Below, piece by piece: positions 1 to 6,226 of a DNA stretch of 9,048 nucleotides. The stretch's first letter is position 1, and every line of letters begins with the position of its first letter. Source of the stretch: Abditibacteriota bacterium (GTDB lineage Bacteria; Armatimonadota; UBA5829). A program made the translations under genes and the position numbers. Location: contig JAGDDM010000027.1 in assembly GCA_017958015.1 (NCBI GenBank), forward strand, positions 1-9,048, read 5' to 3'. The notes under the pieces are model-generated. The model was given only the letters and a program-made list of their open reading frames with translations. It had not been told where the DNA came from and did no database searches.

Positions 1-487
1 CGCGGAGTATAACCTTTTTGCCGCCGATTAGTTTGTCCGCCTTATCCCGGGACTGGGGACCGTATTTCTGACTGATTTCCGGAGCGTCGATGCCGGAGAC
101 GCGGACCTTGAGGGTATCATCTTTCGTCTTTACCTGAAAGGTGTCACCGTCGTGGACCCGGACAACAACGCCCATCTTCGTTTTGGCGTTCTTTGCGTAG
201 GATGGGGCTGTTACCTTCTCGAAGTCCTTTGCGGTGGGGAGGCTCTTTGCCTTGTGTATGATATCGCCCTTGGAGTTTATGTAGGCGTCTTTGTCCGCCG
301 GTTTGTAGCCGGTCTTTGCGGGAGCGTCGGTTTTCTTTTTGGTTGTCTTTGTTGTCGTGGACGCCGTTGCTTTTTCCGCGGCCTTGATCATGCGGTCGAT
401 GTCGCTTTGCCGCAGACCCAGGAAGGATCCCACAGCCAATATGATAACGGTTATCCAAATGGGCGCCTTGCTTGTTTTTTTACTCAA
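1..487 (-). CDS. Membrane-anchored staphylococcal-nuclease-like protein, 3' end cut by the window edge
   Basis: 162 codons are visible, read leftward; the C-terminus lies beyond position 1. After a short Lys-rich start, residues 8-24 form a hydrophobic segment (PIWITVIILAVGSFLG), likely a signal anchor. A Thr/Lys-rich linker follows (about 40-60). From about residue 104 an SNase (thermonuclease) fold begins. The DGDT motif (D113-T116) and the R-x4-D-x2-E pattern (R129, D134, E137) match the Ca-binding and catalytic Arg35, Asp40 and Glu43 of staphylococcal nuclease. The second catalytic Arg would lie off the window. The start is TTG at 487-485, because AGGAG lies seven bases upstream on the minus strand and because the first in-frame ATG (residue 33) would remove the membrane segment. 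The family cleaves DNA and RNA phosphodiester bonds with Ca; a cell-surface location is inferred. The gene diverges from the tRNA genes. The exact substrate is unknown. Confidence 0.85.
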   Translation of the reverse strand, partial: MSKKTSKAPIWITVIILAVGSFLGLRQSDIDRMIKAAEKATASTTTKTTKKKTDAPAKTGYKPADKDAYINSKGDIIHKAKSLPTAKDFEKVTAPSYAKNAKTKMGVVVRVHDGDTFQVKTKDDTLKVRVSGIDAPEISQKYGPQSRDKADKLIGGKKVILR

Positions 488-511
488 TTTTCCGCTCCTT
501 TGTTTTTTCTC

Positions 512-540
512 TTGATTTTTCCGCCGAAGGGTGGTATAAT
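512..540 (+). promoter_or_regulatory. Promoter of tRNA-Ala
   Basis: The -35 box TTGATT (512-517) is separated by 17 bases from the consensus -10 box TATAAT (535-540). A TG two bases before the -10 gives an extended -10. The predicted start is near 547, a few bases before the mature tRNA 5' end at 554. The 12 bases at 531-542 recur exactly before the next tRNA (751-762). Confidence 0.85.
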
Positions 541-553
541 ATGAAAGTCTTTT

Positions 554-629
554 GGGGGTGTAGCTCAGTTGGGAGAGCGCTTGGTTCGCATTCAAGAGGT
601 CAGGGGTTCGAATCCCCTCATCTCCACCA
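554..629 (+). tRNA. tRNA-Ala with anticodon CGC
   Basis: A complete 76-base cloverleaf can be folded by hand. The 7-bp acceptor (554-560 with 619-625) contains the G3:U70 wobble pair that marks alanine tRNAs. The D stem is GCTC/GAGC. The anticodon stem is CTTGG/TCAAG, and the loop TTCGCAT gives anticodon CGC at 587-589. The T stem is AGGGG/CCCCT with loop TTCGAAT. The discriminator base is A626, and CCA (627-629) is encoded in the gene. It reads the codon GCG. It has its own promoter and terminator, so it is probably a monocistronic unit. Confidence 0.96.
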
Positions 630-637
630 AAGTTTTA

Positions 638-667
638 CGGAGCGGATGTTGTCCGCTTCGCTTTTTT
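638..667 (+). terminator. Intrinsic terminator after tRNA-Ala
   Basis: A 9-bp stem (638-646 with 652-660, core AGCGGA/TCCGCT, one G-T pair) with a five-base loop is followed by C and then six T (662-667). It begins nine bases after the tRNA CCA end. Confidence 0.85.
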
Positions 668-687
668 ATATATATATTGTATCACAT

Positions 688-722
688 ATCCGCTTCCCGC
701 GAAAGGATGCGGATTAATTTTT
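688..722 (+). terminator. Second hairpin between the two tRNA genes, possible backup terminator
   Basis: ATCCGC (688-693) pairs with GCGGAT (709-714). An inner TCC/GGA helix (695-697 with 705-707) follows after a T-T mismatch. Downstream is a T-rich run, TTAATTTTT. It lies about 20 bases past the first terminator and just before the tRNA-Arg promoter. It could be a backup terminator or an insulating element. It is weaker than the 638-667 hairpin, because two A interrupt the T run. Confidence 0.45.
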
Positions 723-731
723 GCCTAAGCT

Positions 732-760
732 TTGAAAACCGTGGTGAAATGTGGTATAAT
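732..760 (+). promoter_or_regulatory. Promoter of tRNA-Arg, probably also of purO and the cyclophilin gene
   Basis: The -35 box TTGAAA (732-737) is separated by 17 bases from TATAAT (755-760), with a TG extension of the -10. The predicted start is about 767, just before the tRNA at 771. I see no other promoter before purO (871) and no terminator between the tRNA and purO, so this promoter probably drives both. Confidence 0.85.
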
Positions 761-770
761 ATATTCGCAC

Positions 771-846
771 GCACCCGTAGCGCAGTGGATAGAGCGTTTG
801 CCTCCGGAGCAAAAGGTCGGGCGTTCGAATCGCCCCGGGTGCGCCA
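771..846 (+). tRNA. tRNA-Arg with anticodon CCG
   Basis: A 76-base cloverleaf. Acceptor GCACCCG (771-777) pairs perfectly with CGGGTGC (836-842). The D arm is GCGC/GAGC with one G-A mismatch. The anticodon stem is TTTGC/GCAAA, and the loop CTCCGGA gives anticodon CCG at 804-806. The T stem is GGGCG/CGCCC with loop TTCGAAT. The discriminator is G843, and CCA (844-846) is encoded. It reads the codon CGG. No hairpin with a T run follows; purO begins 24 bases downstream, so the tRNA is likely cut out of a longer transcript by RNase P and a 3' processing nuclease. Confidence 0.95.
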
Positions 847-870
847 TATTTGAATTTATGAGGTACGCGA

Positions 871-1479
871 ATGTACGTAGGCAGAATCGTCGCCGTCGGC
901 AAAACCGACAAACCCTTTGTGGGTTACAGAGTTTCCTCCCGTTCTTTCCCCAACAGGATTACGGCCATCACCGATGAGGGTATAGCCGTTCAGCCCCTGG
1001 ATCCGGAGGATATGAAGCGCAATCCCTATATCGCTTACAACTGTGTAAGAGTCTCCGAAAACGGCATCGTCGTTTCCAACGGCTCCCACACGGATCCCAT
1101 TTTCGAAAAGCTGGAAGCGGGCGCATCTCCCTTTGAGGCCCTGGGCAGCGTTCTCTCCGAAATGGAGTATGAGCACGACGACTACAACACTCCCCGCATC
1201 GCCGGTATCGTTACCGACACCAAGGGATACCTGGGCATCGTCAGAGACAACGGAACGGAAGTTCGTGAGTTCGATCTCGCCGACAACACCTGCGAGTACA
1301 TCAGCACCTACGAAACCAACACCATGAGCGCCGAGAAGTACGAGATTAAGGCCGCCAACGCGGATGAGATTGCCGAGTTTGTGGTTGACGGCGGCGTGTT
1401 CGCTTCCCTCGAGCTCCCGGTCTGCGCGGCGGCATACTGCGGCGGTAAGCTGGCGGTTTGCAATCCCCACAAGAAGTAA
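871..1479 (+). CDS. purO: IMP cyclohydrolase, archaeal PurO type
   Basis: 202 aa, the usual length for the family. IMP cyclohydrolase closes the ring of FAICAR to give IMP, the last step of de novo purine synthesis, in the cytoplasm. The sequence opens MYVGRIVAVGKTDKPFVGYRV and carries the blocks typical of PurO: RVSSRSFPNR (20-29), NPYIAYNCV (51-59), VVSNGSHTD (67-75) and DDYNTPRI (103-110). PurO is unrelated to the bifunctional PurH of most bacteria and is best known from euryarchaea, with homologues in some anaerobic bacteria. The start ATG follows a weak GAGG site. The gene lies 24 bases after tRNA-Arg with no promoter of its own, and two bases before the cyclophilin gene. If PurO is the only cyclohydrolase, a separate AICAR formyltransferase should be encoded elsewhere in the genome. 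Confidence 0.93.
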   Translation: MYVGRIVAVGKTDKPFVGYRVSSRSFPNRITAITDEGIAVQPLDPEDMKRNPYIAYNCVRVSENGIVVSNGSHTDPIFEKLEAGASPFEALGSVLSEMEYEHDDYNTPRIAGIVTDTKGYLGIVRDNGTEVREFDLADNTCEYISTYETNTMSAEKYEIKAANADEIAEFVVDGGVFASLELPVCAAAYCGGKLAVCNPHKK

Positions 1480-1481
1480 TC

Positions 1482-2162
1482 ATGAAAAAGTTCGGTCTTT
1501 GGGCGATAATCATCGCGGCGCTGGGTATTCTTATGGCGGTGAACTCCTTTATGGGAACCTCTCCCGACGGAGATCACCGCGACCATGACCATGAGGAAGA
1601 AGCGGCCGAGGAAACCGCCGCTCCCGCGAAGATGCCGGAGGCGCTGCCCGCGCAATCCGATAAGGCTTCCATGGAGCTGGGCAGAGTCGCCGAGATAAAC
1701 ACCACCAAAGGCAAGATTGTCATCGTCTTTTTCGAGAAAGACTGTCCCGCCACCTGCGATCAGATAATCTCTCTTTTCAAGGATAACAAGTACCGCGATG
1801 TTAAGTTCGGCAGAGTGGAAAAGGACAATCTCATTCAGATTGACGCCGTGGAACCGGACGCGCCCAAGTTGAAGCTTGAGGTGAAAGAGGGTCTGGACAA
1901 CGTGAAAGGCGCCGTGGGCATGGCGCGGATTCCGGACGACAAGGACTCCGCCACCAGCGCGTTCTACATTCTCATGGAGCCTTGGCGGCATCTTGACGGC
2001 GACTACTGCGTTTTCGCCAGAGTCCTTGAGGGCATGGACGTTATAATGAAGATTACTCCCGAGGACAAGGTAACCGGATCGACAATCAGAAACCGCACCG
2101 ACAAGGACAAACAGCGTTTCGACGAGCTGCGGACCATGGAAGCCGAGCGGGAAGTGGAGTGA
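1482..2162 (+). CDS. Signal-anchored cyclophilin-like protein with degenerate active site
   Basis: 226 aa. Residues 1-24 are MKKFGLW plus a long hydrophobic run, a signal peptide or anchor with no lipobox cysteine. A His/Asp/Glu-rich stretch (31-45) and an Ala/Pro linker follow. Residues about 68-192 match the cyclophilin-type peptidyl-prolyl isomerase fold: INTTKGKIVIVFF, KFGRVEKDNLIQ, VKGAVGMAR, SAFYILM, HLDGDYCVFARVLEGMDV. Against human CypA, Arg55 (R111) and Gln63 (Q119) are kept. Gln111 has become A160, Phe113 is Y162, His126 is Y175, and the bacterial-type His replaces Trp121 (H170). Proline isomerase activity is therefore possible but uncertain; a chaperone or binding role outside the membrane fits as well. 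ATG 1482 is preferred over the upstream in-frame TTG (1458), which lies inside purO and adds residues ahead of the signal. No strong ribosome site is seen, so coupling to purO is likely. Confidence 0.82.
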   Translation: MKKFGLWAIIIAALGILMAVNSFMGTSPDGDHRDHDHEEEAAEETAAPAKMPEALPAQSDKASMELGRVAEINTTKGKIVIVFFEKDCPATCDQIISLFKDNKYRDVKFGRVEKDNLIQIDAVEPDAPKLKLEVKEGLDNVKGAVGMARIPDDKDSATSAFYILMEPWRHLDGDYCVFARVLEGMDVIMKITPEDKVTGSTIRNRTDKDKQRFDELRTMEAEREVE

Positions 2163-2174
2163 TTTTTATTTTGC

Positions 2175-2203
2175 TTGCATTATTCACCGCGATGTGCTAT
2201 TAT
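2175..2203 (+). promoter_or_regulatory. Promoter of the ilvD-leuD operon
   Basis: TTGCAT (2175-2180) is separated by 17 bases from TATTAT (2198-2203), with a TGC extended -10. The start is predicted near 2210, giving a leader of about 75 bases before ilvD. It lies downstream of the cyclophilin gene stop and upstream of the leader hairpin. Confidence 0.72.
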
Positions 2204-2228
2204 ATAATTTGATATAAAAGAATATATG

Positions 2229-2264
2229 CCTCTCGCCCCTTTCGCGGCGGATGAGAGGTTTTTT
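2229..2264 (+). terminator. Terminator-like hairpin in the ilvD leader (possible attenuator)
   Basis: CCTCTC (2229-2234) pairs with GAGAGG (2253-2258); CGCC/GGCG (2234-2237 with 2246-2249) can form inside it. Six T follow (2259-2264). No promoter fits in the 20 bases between this element and ilvD, so transcripts from the 2175-2203 promoter must read through it. It may end purO-cyclophilin transcripts, attenuate the ilv operon, or both. CCTCT (2229-2233) can alternatively pair with AGAGG (2274-2278), the ilvD ribosome site. The leader is too short for a usual T-box and carries no run of Ile, Val or Leu codons. Confidence 0.65.
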
Positions 2265-2284
2265 AAATATTAAAGAGGAATGTT

Positions 2285-3961
2285 ATGAGAAGCGACGTTA
2301 TAAGAACAGGTTTGGAACACTCCGCCGTGCGGGGACTTATGAAGGGTATGGGCTATACCGACGAGGAAATGTACAAGCCCCTCATCGGTGTCGCCAACTC
2401 TTGGAACGAGATTGTTCCGGGTCATATGAATCTGGACAAAATCGCCGACGCGGTCAAGGCGGGCATCCGCATTGCCGGCGGCACTCCCATGGAGTTCGGC
2501 GTCATCGGCGTCTGCGACGGTCTCGCCATGGGTCACGAGGGCATGAAGTATTCCCTGGTGACAAGAGAACTCATCGCCGATTCCGTGGAGTGTATGGCTA
2601 AGGCCCACGCGCTGGACGCCCTCGTTCTCATTCCCAACTGCGACAAGATTGTTCCCGCCATGCTTATGGCGGCTGCCAGAATCAATATCCCCACCGTTAT
2701 CGTCAGCGGCGGTCCCATGAGAGCGGGCCGCTACAAAGGCAAAGATATCTCCGTTACCCAGCTCTTCGAGGGCGCGGGAGCGGTCCTGGGCGGAAAGATT
2801 ACCGAGGAAGAGCTCTACGAGCTTGAGGAAGTGGCCTGTCCCGGTTGCGGCAGCTGCGCCGGTATGTTCACCGCCAACTCCATGAACTCCCTGACGGAGG
2901 CTATCGGTATGGGTCTGCCGGGCAACGGCACAATCCCCTCCACCGACGGCGCCAGAATCCGCCTTGCCAAGCACGCGGGCATGAAGGTTATGGAACTTCT
3001 GGAAAAGAACATCTGCCCCAGAGACATTATGACCAAGCAGGCTTTCGCTAACGCCATGGCCGTTGATATGGCTCTCGGCTGCTCCACCAACACGGCGCTC
3101 CACATTCCCGCCATAGCCCACGAGGCCAAGGTTGATTTCGATATCGAGATGCTCAACGAAGTCAGCGCCCGGACGCCCCATATCACCATGTTGGCGCCCG
3201 CTCAGGCGGACCCGGTGAACGGCATCTACCACCATATGCAGGATTTGAACGAGGCCGGCGGTATTCCCGCGGTGCTCAAAGAGCTCGCCAAGAAGAACCT
3301 CATCGACACCTCCGTTATGACCGTAACCGGCAAAACAATGGCGGAGAACATTGAGAAGGCCGTCAACATGAACGAGACGGTTATTCATCCCATCGACAAG
3401 CCTTATCACGAGACCGGCGGCATAGCCGTTTTGAAGGGCAATCTGGCTCCCGACGGCGCCGTTGTTAAACAGGCCGCCGTGGATCCGGACGCTTGGACTT
3501 TCGAGGGACCCGCTCGGGTATTCGAGTGCGAGGACGACGCGGTTAAAACACTCCTTGAGGGCGGCGTCAAAAAGGGCGAGGTTGTGGTTATTCGCAACGA
3601 AGGCCCCAAGGGCGGACCCGGTATGAGAGAAATGCTCACCGCCACCGCCACCGTCTGCGGCATGGGCATGGGCAAGGATATTGCCCTCATCACCGACGGC
3701 AGATTCTCCGGAGCGTCCAGAGGCGCCTGCATCGGCCACGTATCTCCCGAGGGAGCTTCCGGCGGCGTCATCGGACTGCTTAAAGACGGCGACATTATCA
3801 GCATTGACATTCCCGGCCACAAGCTGGACGTTAAGCTCTCCGACGAGGAAATCGCCGCCAGAAGAGCGGCATGGAAAGAGCCGAAGAGAAATCTGGAAGG
3901 TTACCTTGCCAGATACGCCAAACTGGTTTCTTCCGCCGATGAGGGCGCGATTATAAAGTAG
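2285..3961 (+). CDS. ilvD: Dihydroxyacid dehydratase
   Basis: 558 aa, full family length. It dehydrates 2,3-dihydroxyisovalerate and 2,3-dihydroxy-3-methylvalerate to the keto acids of valine and isoleucine. Visible IlvD/Edd signatures are NSWNEIVPGHMNLD (38-51), the cysteine motif IPNCDK (C119), CPGCGSCAGMFTANSMN (185-201, ligand C191) and GRFSGASRGACIGHVSPEGASGG near the C-terminus. The position that carries a third cluster cysteine in [2Fe-2S] dehydratases (SWNEITPCN) is Gly46 here (VPGH), as in the E. coli enzyme. This suggests an oxygen-sensitive [4Fe-4S] cluster. The start follows AGAGG with ordinary spacing, and the next residues MRSDVIRTGLEHSAVRGLM fit the family. First gene of the operon; ilvB begins 10 bases after its stop. 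Confidence 0.97.
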   Translation: MRSDVIRTGLEHSAVRGLMKGMGYTDEEMYKPLIGVANSWNEIVPGHMNLDKIADAVKAGIRIAGGTPMEFGVIGVCDGLAMGHEGMKYSLVTRELIADSVECMAKAHALDALVLIPNCDKIVPAMLMAAARINIPTVIVSGGPMRAGRYKGKDISVTQLFEGAGAVLGGKITEEELYELEEVACPGCGSCAGMFTANSMNSLTEAIGMGLPGNGTIPSTDGARIRLAKHAGMKVMELLEKNICPRDIMTKQAFANAMAVDMALGCSTNTALHIPAIAHEAKVDFDIEMLNEVSARTPHITMLAPAQADPVNGIYHHMQDLNEAGGIPAVLKELAKKNLIDTSVMTVTGKTMAENIEKAVNMNETVIHPIDKPYHETGGIAVLKGNLAPDGAVVKQAAVDPDAWTFEGPARVFECEDDAVKTLLEGGVKKGEVVVIRNEGPKGGPGMREMLTATATVCGMGMGKDIALITDGRFSGASRGACIGHVSPEGASGGVIGLLKDGDIISIDIPGHKLDVKLSDEEIAARRAAWKEPKRNLEGYLARYAKLVSSADEGAIIK

Positions 3962-3971
3962 GGGGCATCGG

Positions 3972-5660
3972 ATGAAACTCAAAGGTTCCGAAGCGCTGGT
4001 TCAGTCACTTGTGGACTGCGGCGTGGAAGTGATTTTCGGTATTCCCGGCGGACAGATGATTCCCATCTATGACGCCCTTTACGGAAGAACCGATATAAAG
4101 AATATTCTCATGCGCCACGAGCAGGGCGCGGCCCACGCGGCGGACGGTTACGCCAGAGCCACCGGCAAGATCGGCGTTTGTTTCGCCACCTCCGGCCCCG
4201 GTGCCACTAACCTGGTAACCGGCATCGCCACCGCCAATATGGACTCCATTCCCATGTTGGCCGTTACCGGTCAGGTAGGTACCGCGGCTTTGGGCAAGGA
4301 CGCTTTCCAGGAAGTTGACATCACCGGCGTCACCATGCCCATTACAAAACACAGTTACCTTGTGAAAAAGGCCGAGGATTTGCCCAGAGTGGTCAGCGAG
4401 GCCATCTACATCGCCACCACCGGCAGACCGGGCCCTGTTCTCATCGATATTCCCAGCGACGTTCAGCGGGCGGTTATCGACTACAAGCCCGTGAAATCCG
4501 TCAGCATCCGCAGCTATATTCCCATTCGGGAAGCCACCGGCGACGCCGAAATCGAGAAGGCGGCGAAGATGATTAACGCTTCCAAAAAGCCGGTTATCTA
4601 CGCCGGCGGAGGCGTGGTTTCCGCGGGAGCGTCCAAGGAGCTCACGGAGTTCGCGGAGAAAGCCAACATTTACGCCGCGGCGACGCTTATGGGCAAGGGC
4701 GCCATATCCGACAAGCACCCCAAGTGTCTGGGTATGCCCGGCATGCACGGAACCGTGGCCGCCAACTACGCTTTCAGAGACTGCGACCTGATGATTGTTT
4801 GCGGCGCCAGATTCGACGACAGAATCACCGGTAAGATTTACGAGTTCGCCAAGAACGCCAAGATTATTCACATCGACATCGATAAGGCGGAGCAGGGCAA
4901 GACCATAAAGCCGGACCTTTCAGTGGTTTCCGACTGCAAGACGGCGCTCAAGAAGCTCATTCCGCTTGTTAACGCCAAGCCCGAGGGGCGGTGGAACAAG
5001 CAGCTGGCGGCTTGGAAGAAGGAATACGCCATGAAGGTGCCGGCGGAGAAGGACAAACTTCTGCCCCAGTACATTCTGGCCAAGCTTTCGGAGATAACGA
5101 AAGGAAACGCTATCGTCGTCACCGACGTGGGACAGCACCAGATGTTCTCCGCGCTCTATACACAGTCAATCAAGCCCCGGACTTTCCTCTCCAGCGGCGG
5201 CTTCGGCACCATGGGATTCGGTTTCCCGGCGGCCTTCGGAGCCCAGGTGGGCGAGCCCAAAGCGGATGTTTTCGCGGTTGTGGGCGACGGCGGTTTTCAG
5301 ATGACTTTGCAGGAGCTTGCTCCGGCGGTTGAGCAGAAACTGCCGGTGAAGATACTCATCTTCAACAACAAGTATCTGGGCATGGTGCGCCAGTGGCAGG
5401 AGCTGTTCTGGAACAAGCACTATTCCGGCGTTGATATTTCCGCCCAGCCGGATTTTGTGAAGCTTGCGGAATCCTACGGCGCCTGCGGCATCATGGTTGA
5501 CAAGCCCGCCGATGTCGAGAAAGCCCTGAAGAAGTCTCTTGCGATTAAGGATAAGCCCGTGGTAATCGATTTCCGCATCGATCCCGAGGAAAACGTTTAT
5601 CCCATGATTCCCGCGGGAATGAGTGTTGACGATATGCTCATTTCGAAGGAGGATAAGTGA
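3972..5660 (+). CDS. ilvB: Acetolactate synthase, catalytic (large) subunit
   Basis: 562 aa. It joins pyruvate-derived hydroxyethyl-ThDP to pyruvate or 2-ketobutyrate, the first common step of Val/Leu and Ile synthesis. The N-terminal PYR domain carries the activating glutamate E50 in RHEQGAAHAADGYARATG. A central domain follows, then the C-terminal PP domain with the ThDP/Mg motif G438-D-G to N465-N466. The motif MVRQWQELFW (471-480) includes W475, the residue at the herbicide-site position of plant enzymes. KDAFQEVDI (109-117) and the motifs above are typical of the biosynthetic anabolic enzyme; the adjacent regulatory subunit gene supports this over the catabolic AlsS type. A purine-rich GGGGG stretch precedes the ATG. 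Its TGA stop overlaps the ilvN ATG by one base, so the two subunits are probably made in coupled fashion. Confidence 0.97.
   Translation: MKLKGSEALVQSLVDCGVEVIFGIPGGQMIPIYDALYGRTDIKNILMRHEQGAAHAADGYARATGKIGVCFATSGPGATNLVTGIATANMDSIPMLAVTGQVGTAALGKDAFQEVDITGVTMPITKHSYLVKKAEDLPRVVSEAIYIATTGRPGPVLIDIPSDVQRAVIDYKPVKSVSIRSYIPIREATGDAEIEKAAKMINASKKPVIYAGGGVVSAGASKELTEFAEKANIYAAATLMGKGAISDKHPKCLGMPGMHGTVAANYAFRDCDLMIVCGARFDDRITGKIYEFAKNAKIIHIDIDKAEQGKTIKPDLSVVSDCKTALKKLIPLVNAKPEGRWNKQLAAWKKEYAMKVPAEKDKLLPQYILAKLSEITKGNAIVVTDVGQHQMFSALYTQSIKPRTFLSSGGFGTMGFGFPAAFGAQVGEPKADVFAVVGDGGFQMTLQELAPAVEQKLPVKILIFNNKYLGMVRQWQELFWNKHYSGVDISAQPDFVKLAESYGACGIMVDKPADVEKALKKSLAIKDKPVVIDFRIDPEENVYPMIPAGMSVDDMLISKEDK
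5646..5652 (+). promoter_or_regulatory. Ribosome binding site that sets the ilvN start
   Basis: AAGGAGG lies inside the last codons of ilvB. It is seven bases from ATG 5660 but only four from the in-frame GTG at 5657, so it favours the ATG. Confidence 0.8.
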
Positions 5661-6166
5661 TGTCCGAAACCCACGGAATGCACAGTATAACCGTTTTGGT
5701 TGAGAACAAACCGGGCGTTCTGGCCCGTGTATGCGGTCTCTTCGCCAGACGGGGTTTCAATATCGAGTCTCTTACGGTGAGTATCACCGACGACCCCACC
5801 ATATCCAGAATGACTATCGTGGTGGCTGACGACGAGCACGAACTCGCCCAGATTATCAGCCAGACAAACAAACTCATCGACGTGGTGAAAGTGGTTGACT
5901 ACTACTCCCATCCCACGGCGGAGAGAGAGCTGGCTCTTATCAAGGTGGCGGTTAAAGCCGCGGACAGAGCGGAGCTTATGCAGGTGGCGAATATTTTCCG
6001 CGCCAACATCATCGACATAAGCAAAACCACCTTTACGATTGAGGTTACCGGAAGCAAGAGCAAAATCGACGCCTTCGTGGAGCTCTTGAAGCCCTACGGT
6101 ATCAAAGAAGCCGTGCGCACCGGCACCATTGTGGTGTCCAGAGGCGCGTCCACGGCGATGAGCTGA
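5660..6166 (+). CDS. ilvN: Acetolactate synthase, regulatory (small) subunit
   Basis: 168 aa, like E. coli IlvH. An N-terminal ACT domain (about 8-82) begins SITVLVENKPGVLARVCGLFARRGFNIESLTV. The C-terminal half (about 86-160) is the small-subunit domain that contacts the catalytic subunit. Gly19 and Asn34 align with E. coli IlvH Gly14 and Asn29, residues needed for valine inhibition, so feedback control by valine is likely kept; this is inferred from alignment by eye. Start: ATG 5660, one base overlapping the ilvB stop, chosen over GTG 5657 on ribosome-site spacing. A 60-base gap leads to ilvC. It holds only a small CGGT-TTT-ACCG hairpin (6178-6188) with no T run and no convincing promoter. 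Confidence 0.96.
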   Translation: MSETHGMHSITVLVENKPGVLARVCGLFARRGFNIESLTVSITDDPTISRMTIVVADDEHELAQIISQTNKLIDVVKVVDYYSHPTAERELALIKVAVKAADRAELMQVANIFRANIIDISKTTFTIEVTGSKSKIDAFVELLKPYGIKEAVRTGTIVVSRGASTAMS

Positions 6167-6213
6167 GGTAAGAAGAGCGGTTTTACCGTTCCGAAAATAT
6201 AACAAATGGCAAT

Positions 6214-6219
6214 GGAGGT
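6214..6219 (+). promoter_or_regulatory. Ribosome binding site that sets the ilvC start
   Basis: GGAGGT is eight bases before ATG 6227. The two in-frame ATGs at 6206 and 6212 lie before or on this site and have no comparable site upstream, so 6227 is the likely start. Confidence 0.85.
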
Positions 6220-6226
6220 TTCTAAC

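Noticed and set aside
152..544. 130-codon plus-strand frame over the nuclease gene
   Set aside because: The minus strand carries the SNase motifs with correct spacing; this frame has no motif and no ribosome site.
2210..2284. T-box riboswitch before ilvD
   Set aside because: The leader is only about 75 bases, too short for the stem I and T-box elements, and no T-box-like conserved sequence is seen.
2270..3982. 570-codon open frame on the minus strand opposite ilvD
   Set aside because: It is a shadow of ilvD codon bias: the plus strand encodes a full-length conserved enzyme, and the antisense product has no recognisable motif and is His/Gly/Val-rich as expected from reversed GC-rich codons.
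6206..6226. Longer IlvC N-terminus from ATG 6206
   Set aside because: The ribosome site GGAGGT at 6214-6219 falls inside this extension, and the added residues are not typical of the family.
6167..6226. Possible promoter or terminator in the ilvN-ilvC gap
   Set aside because: TATAAC at 6198-6203 has no -35 partner at 17 bases, and the small hairpin is not followed by a T run.
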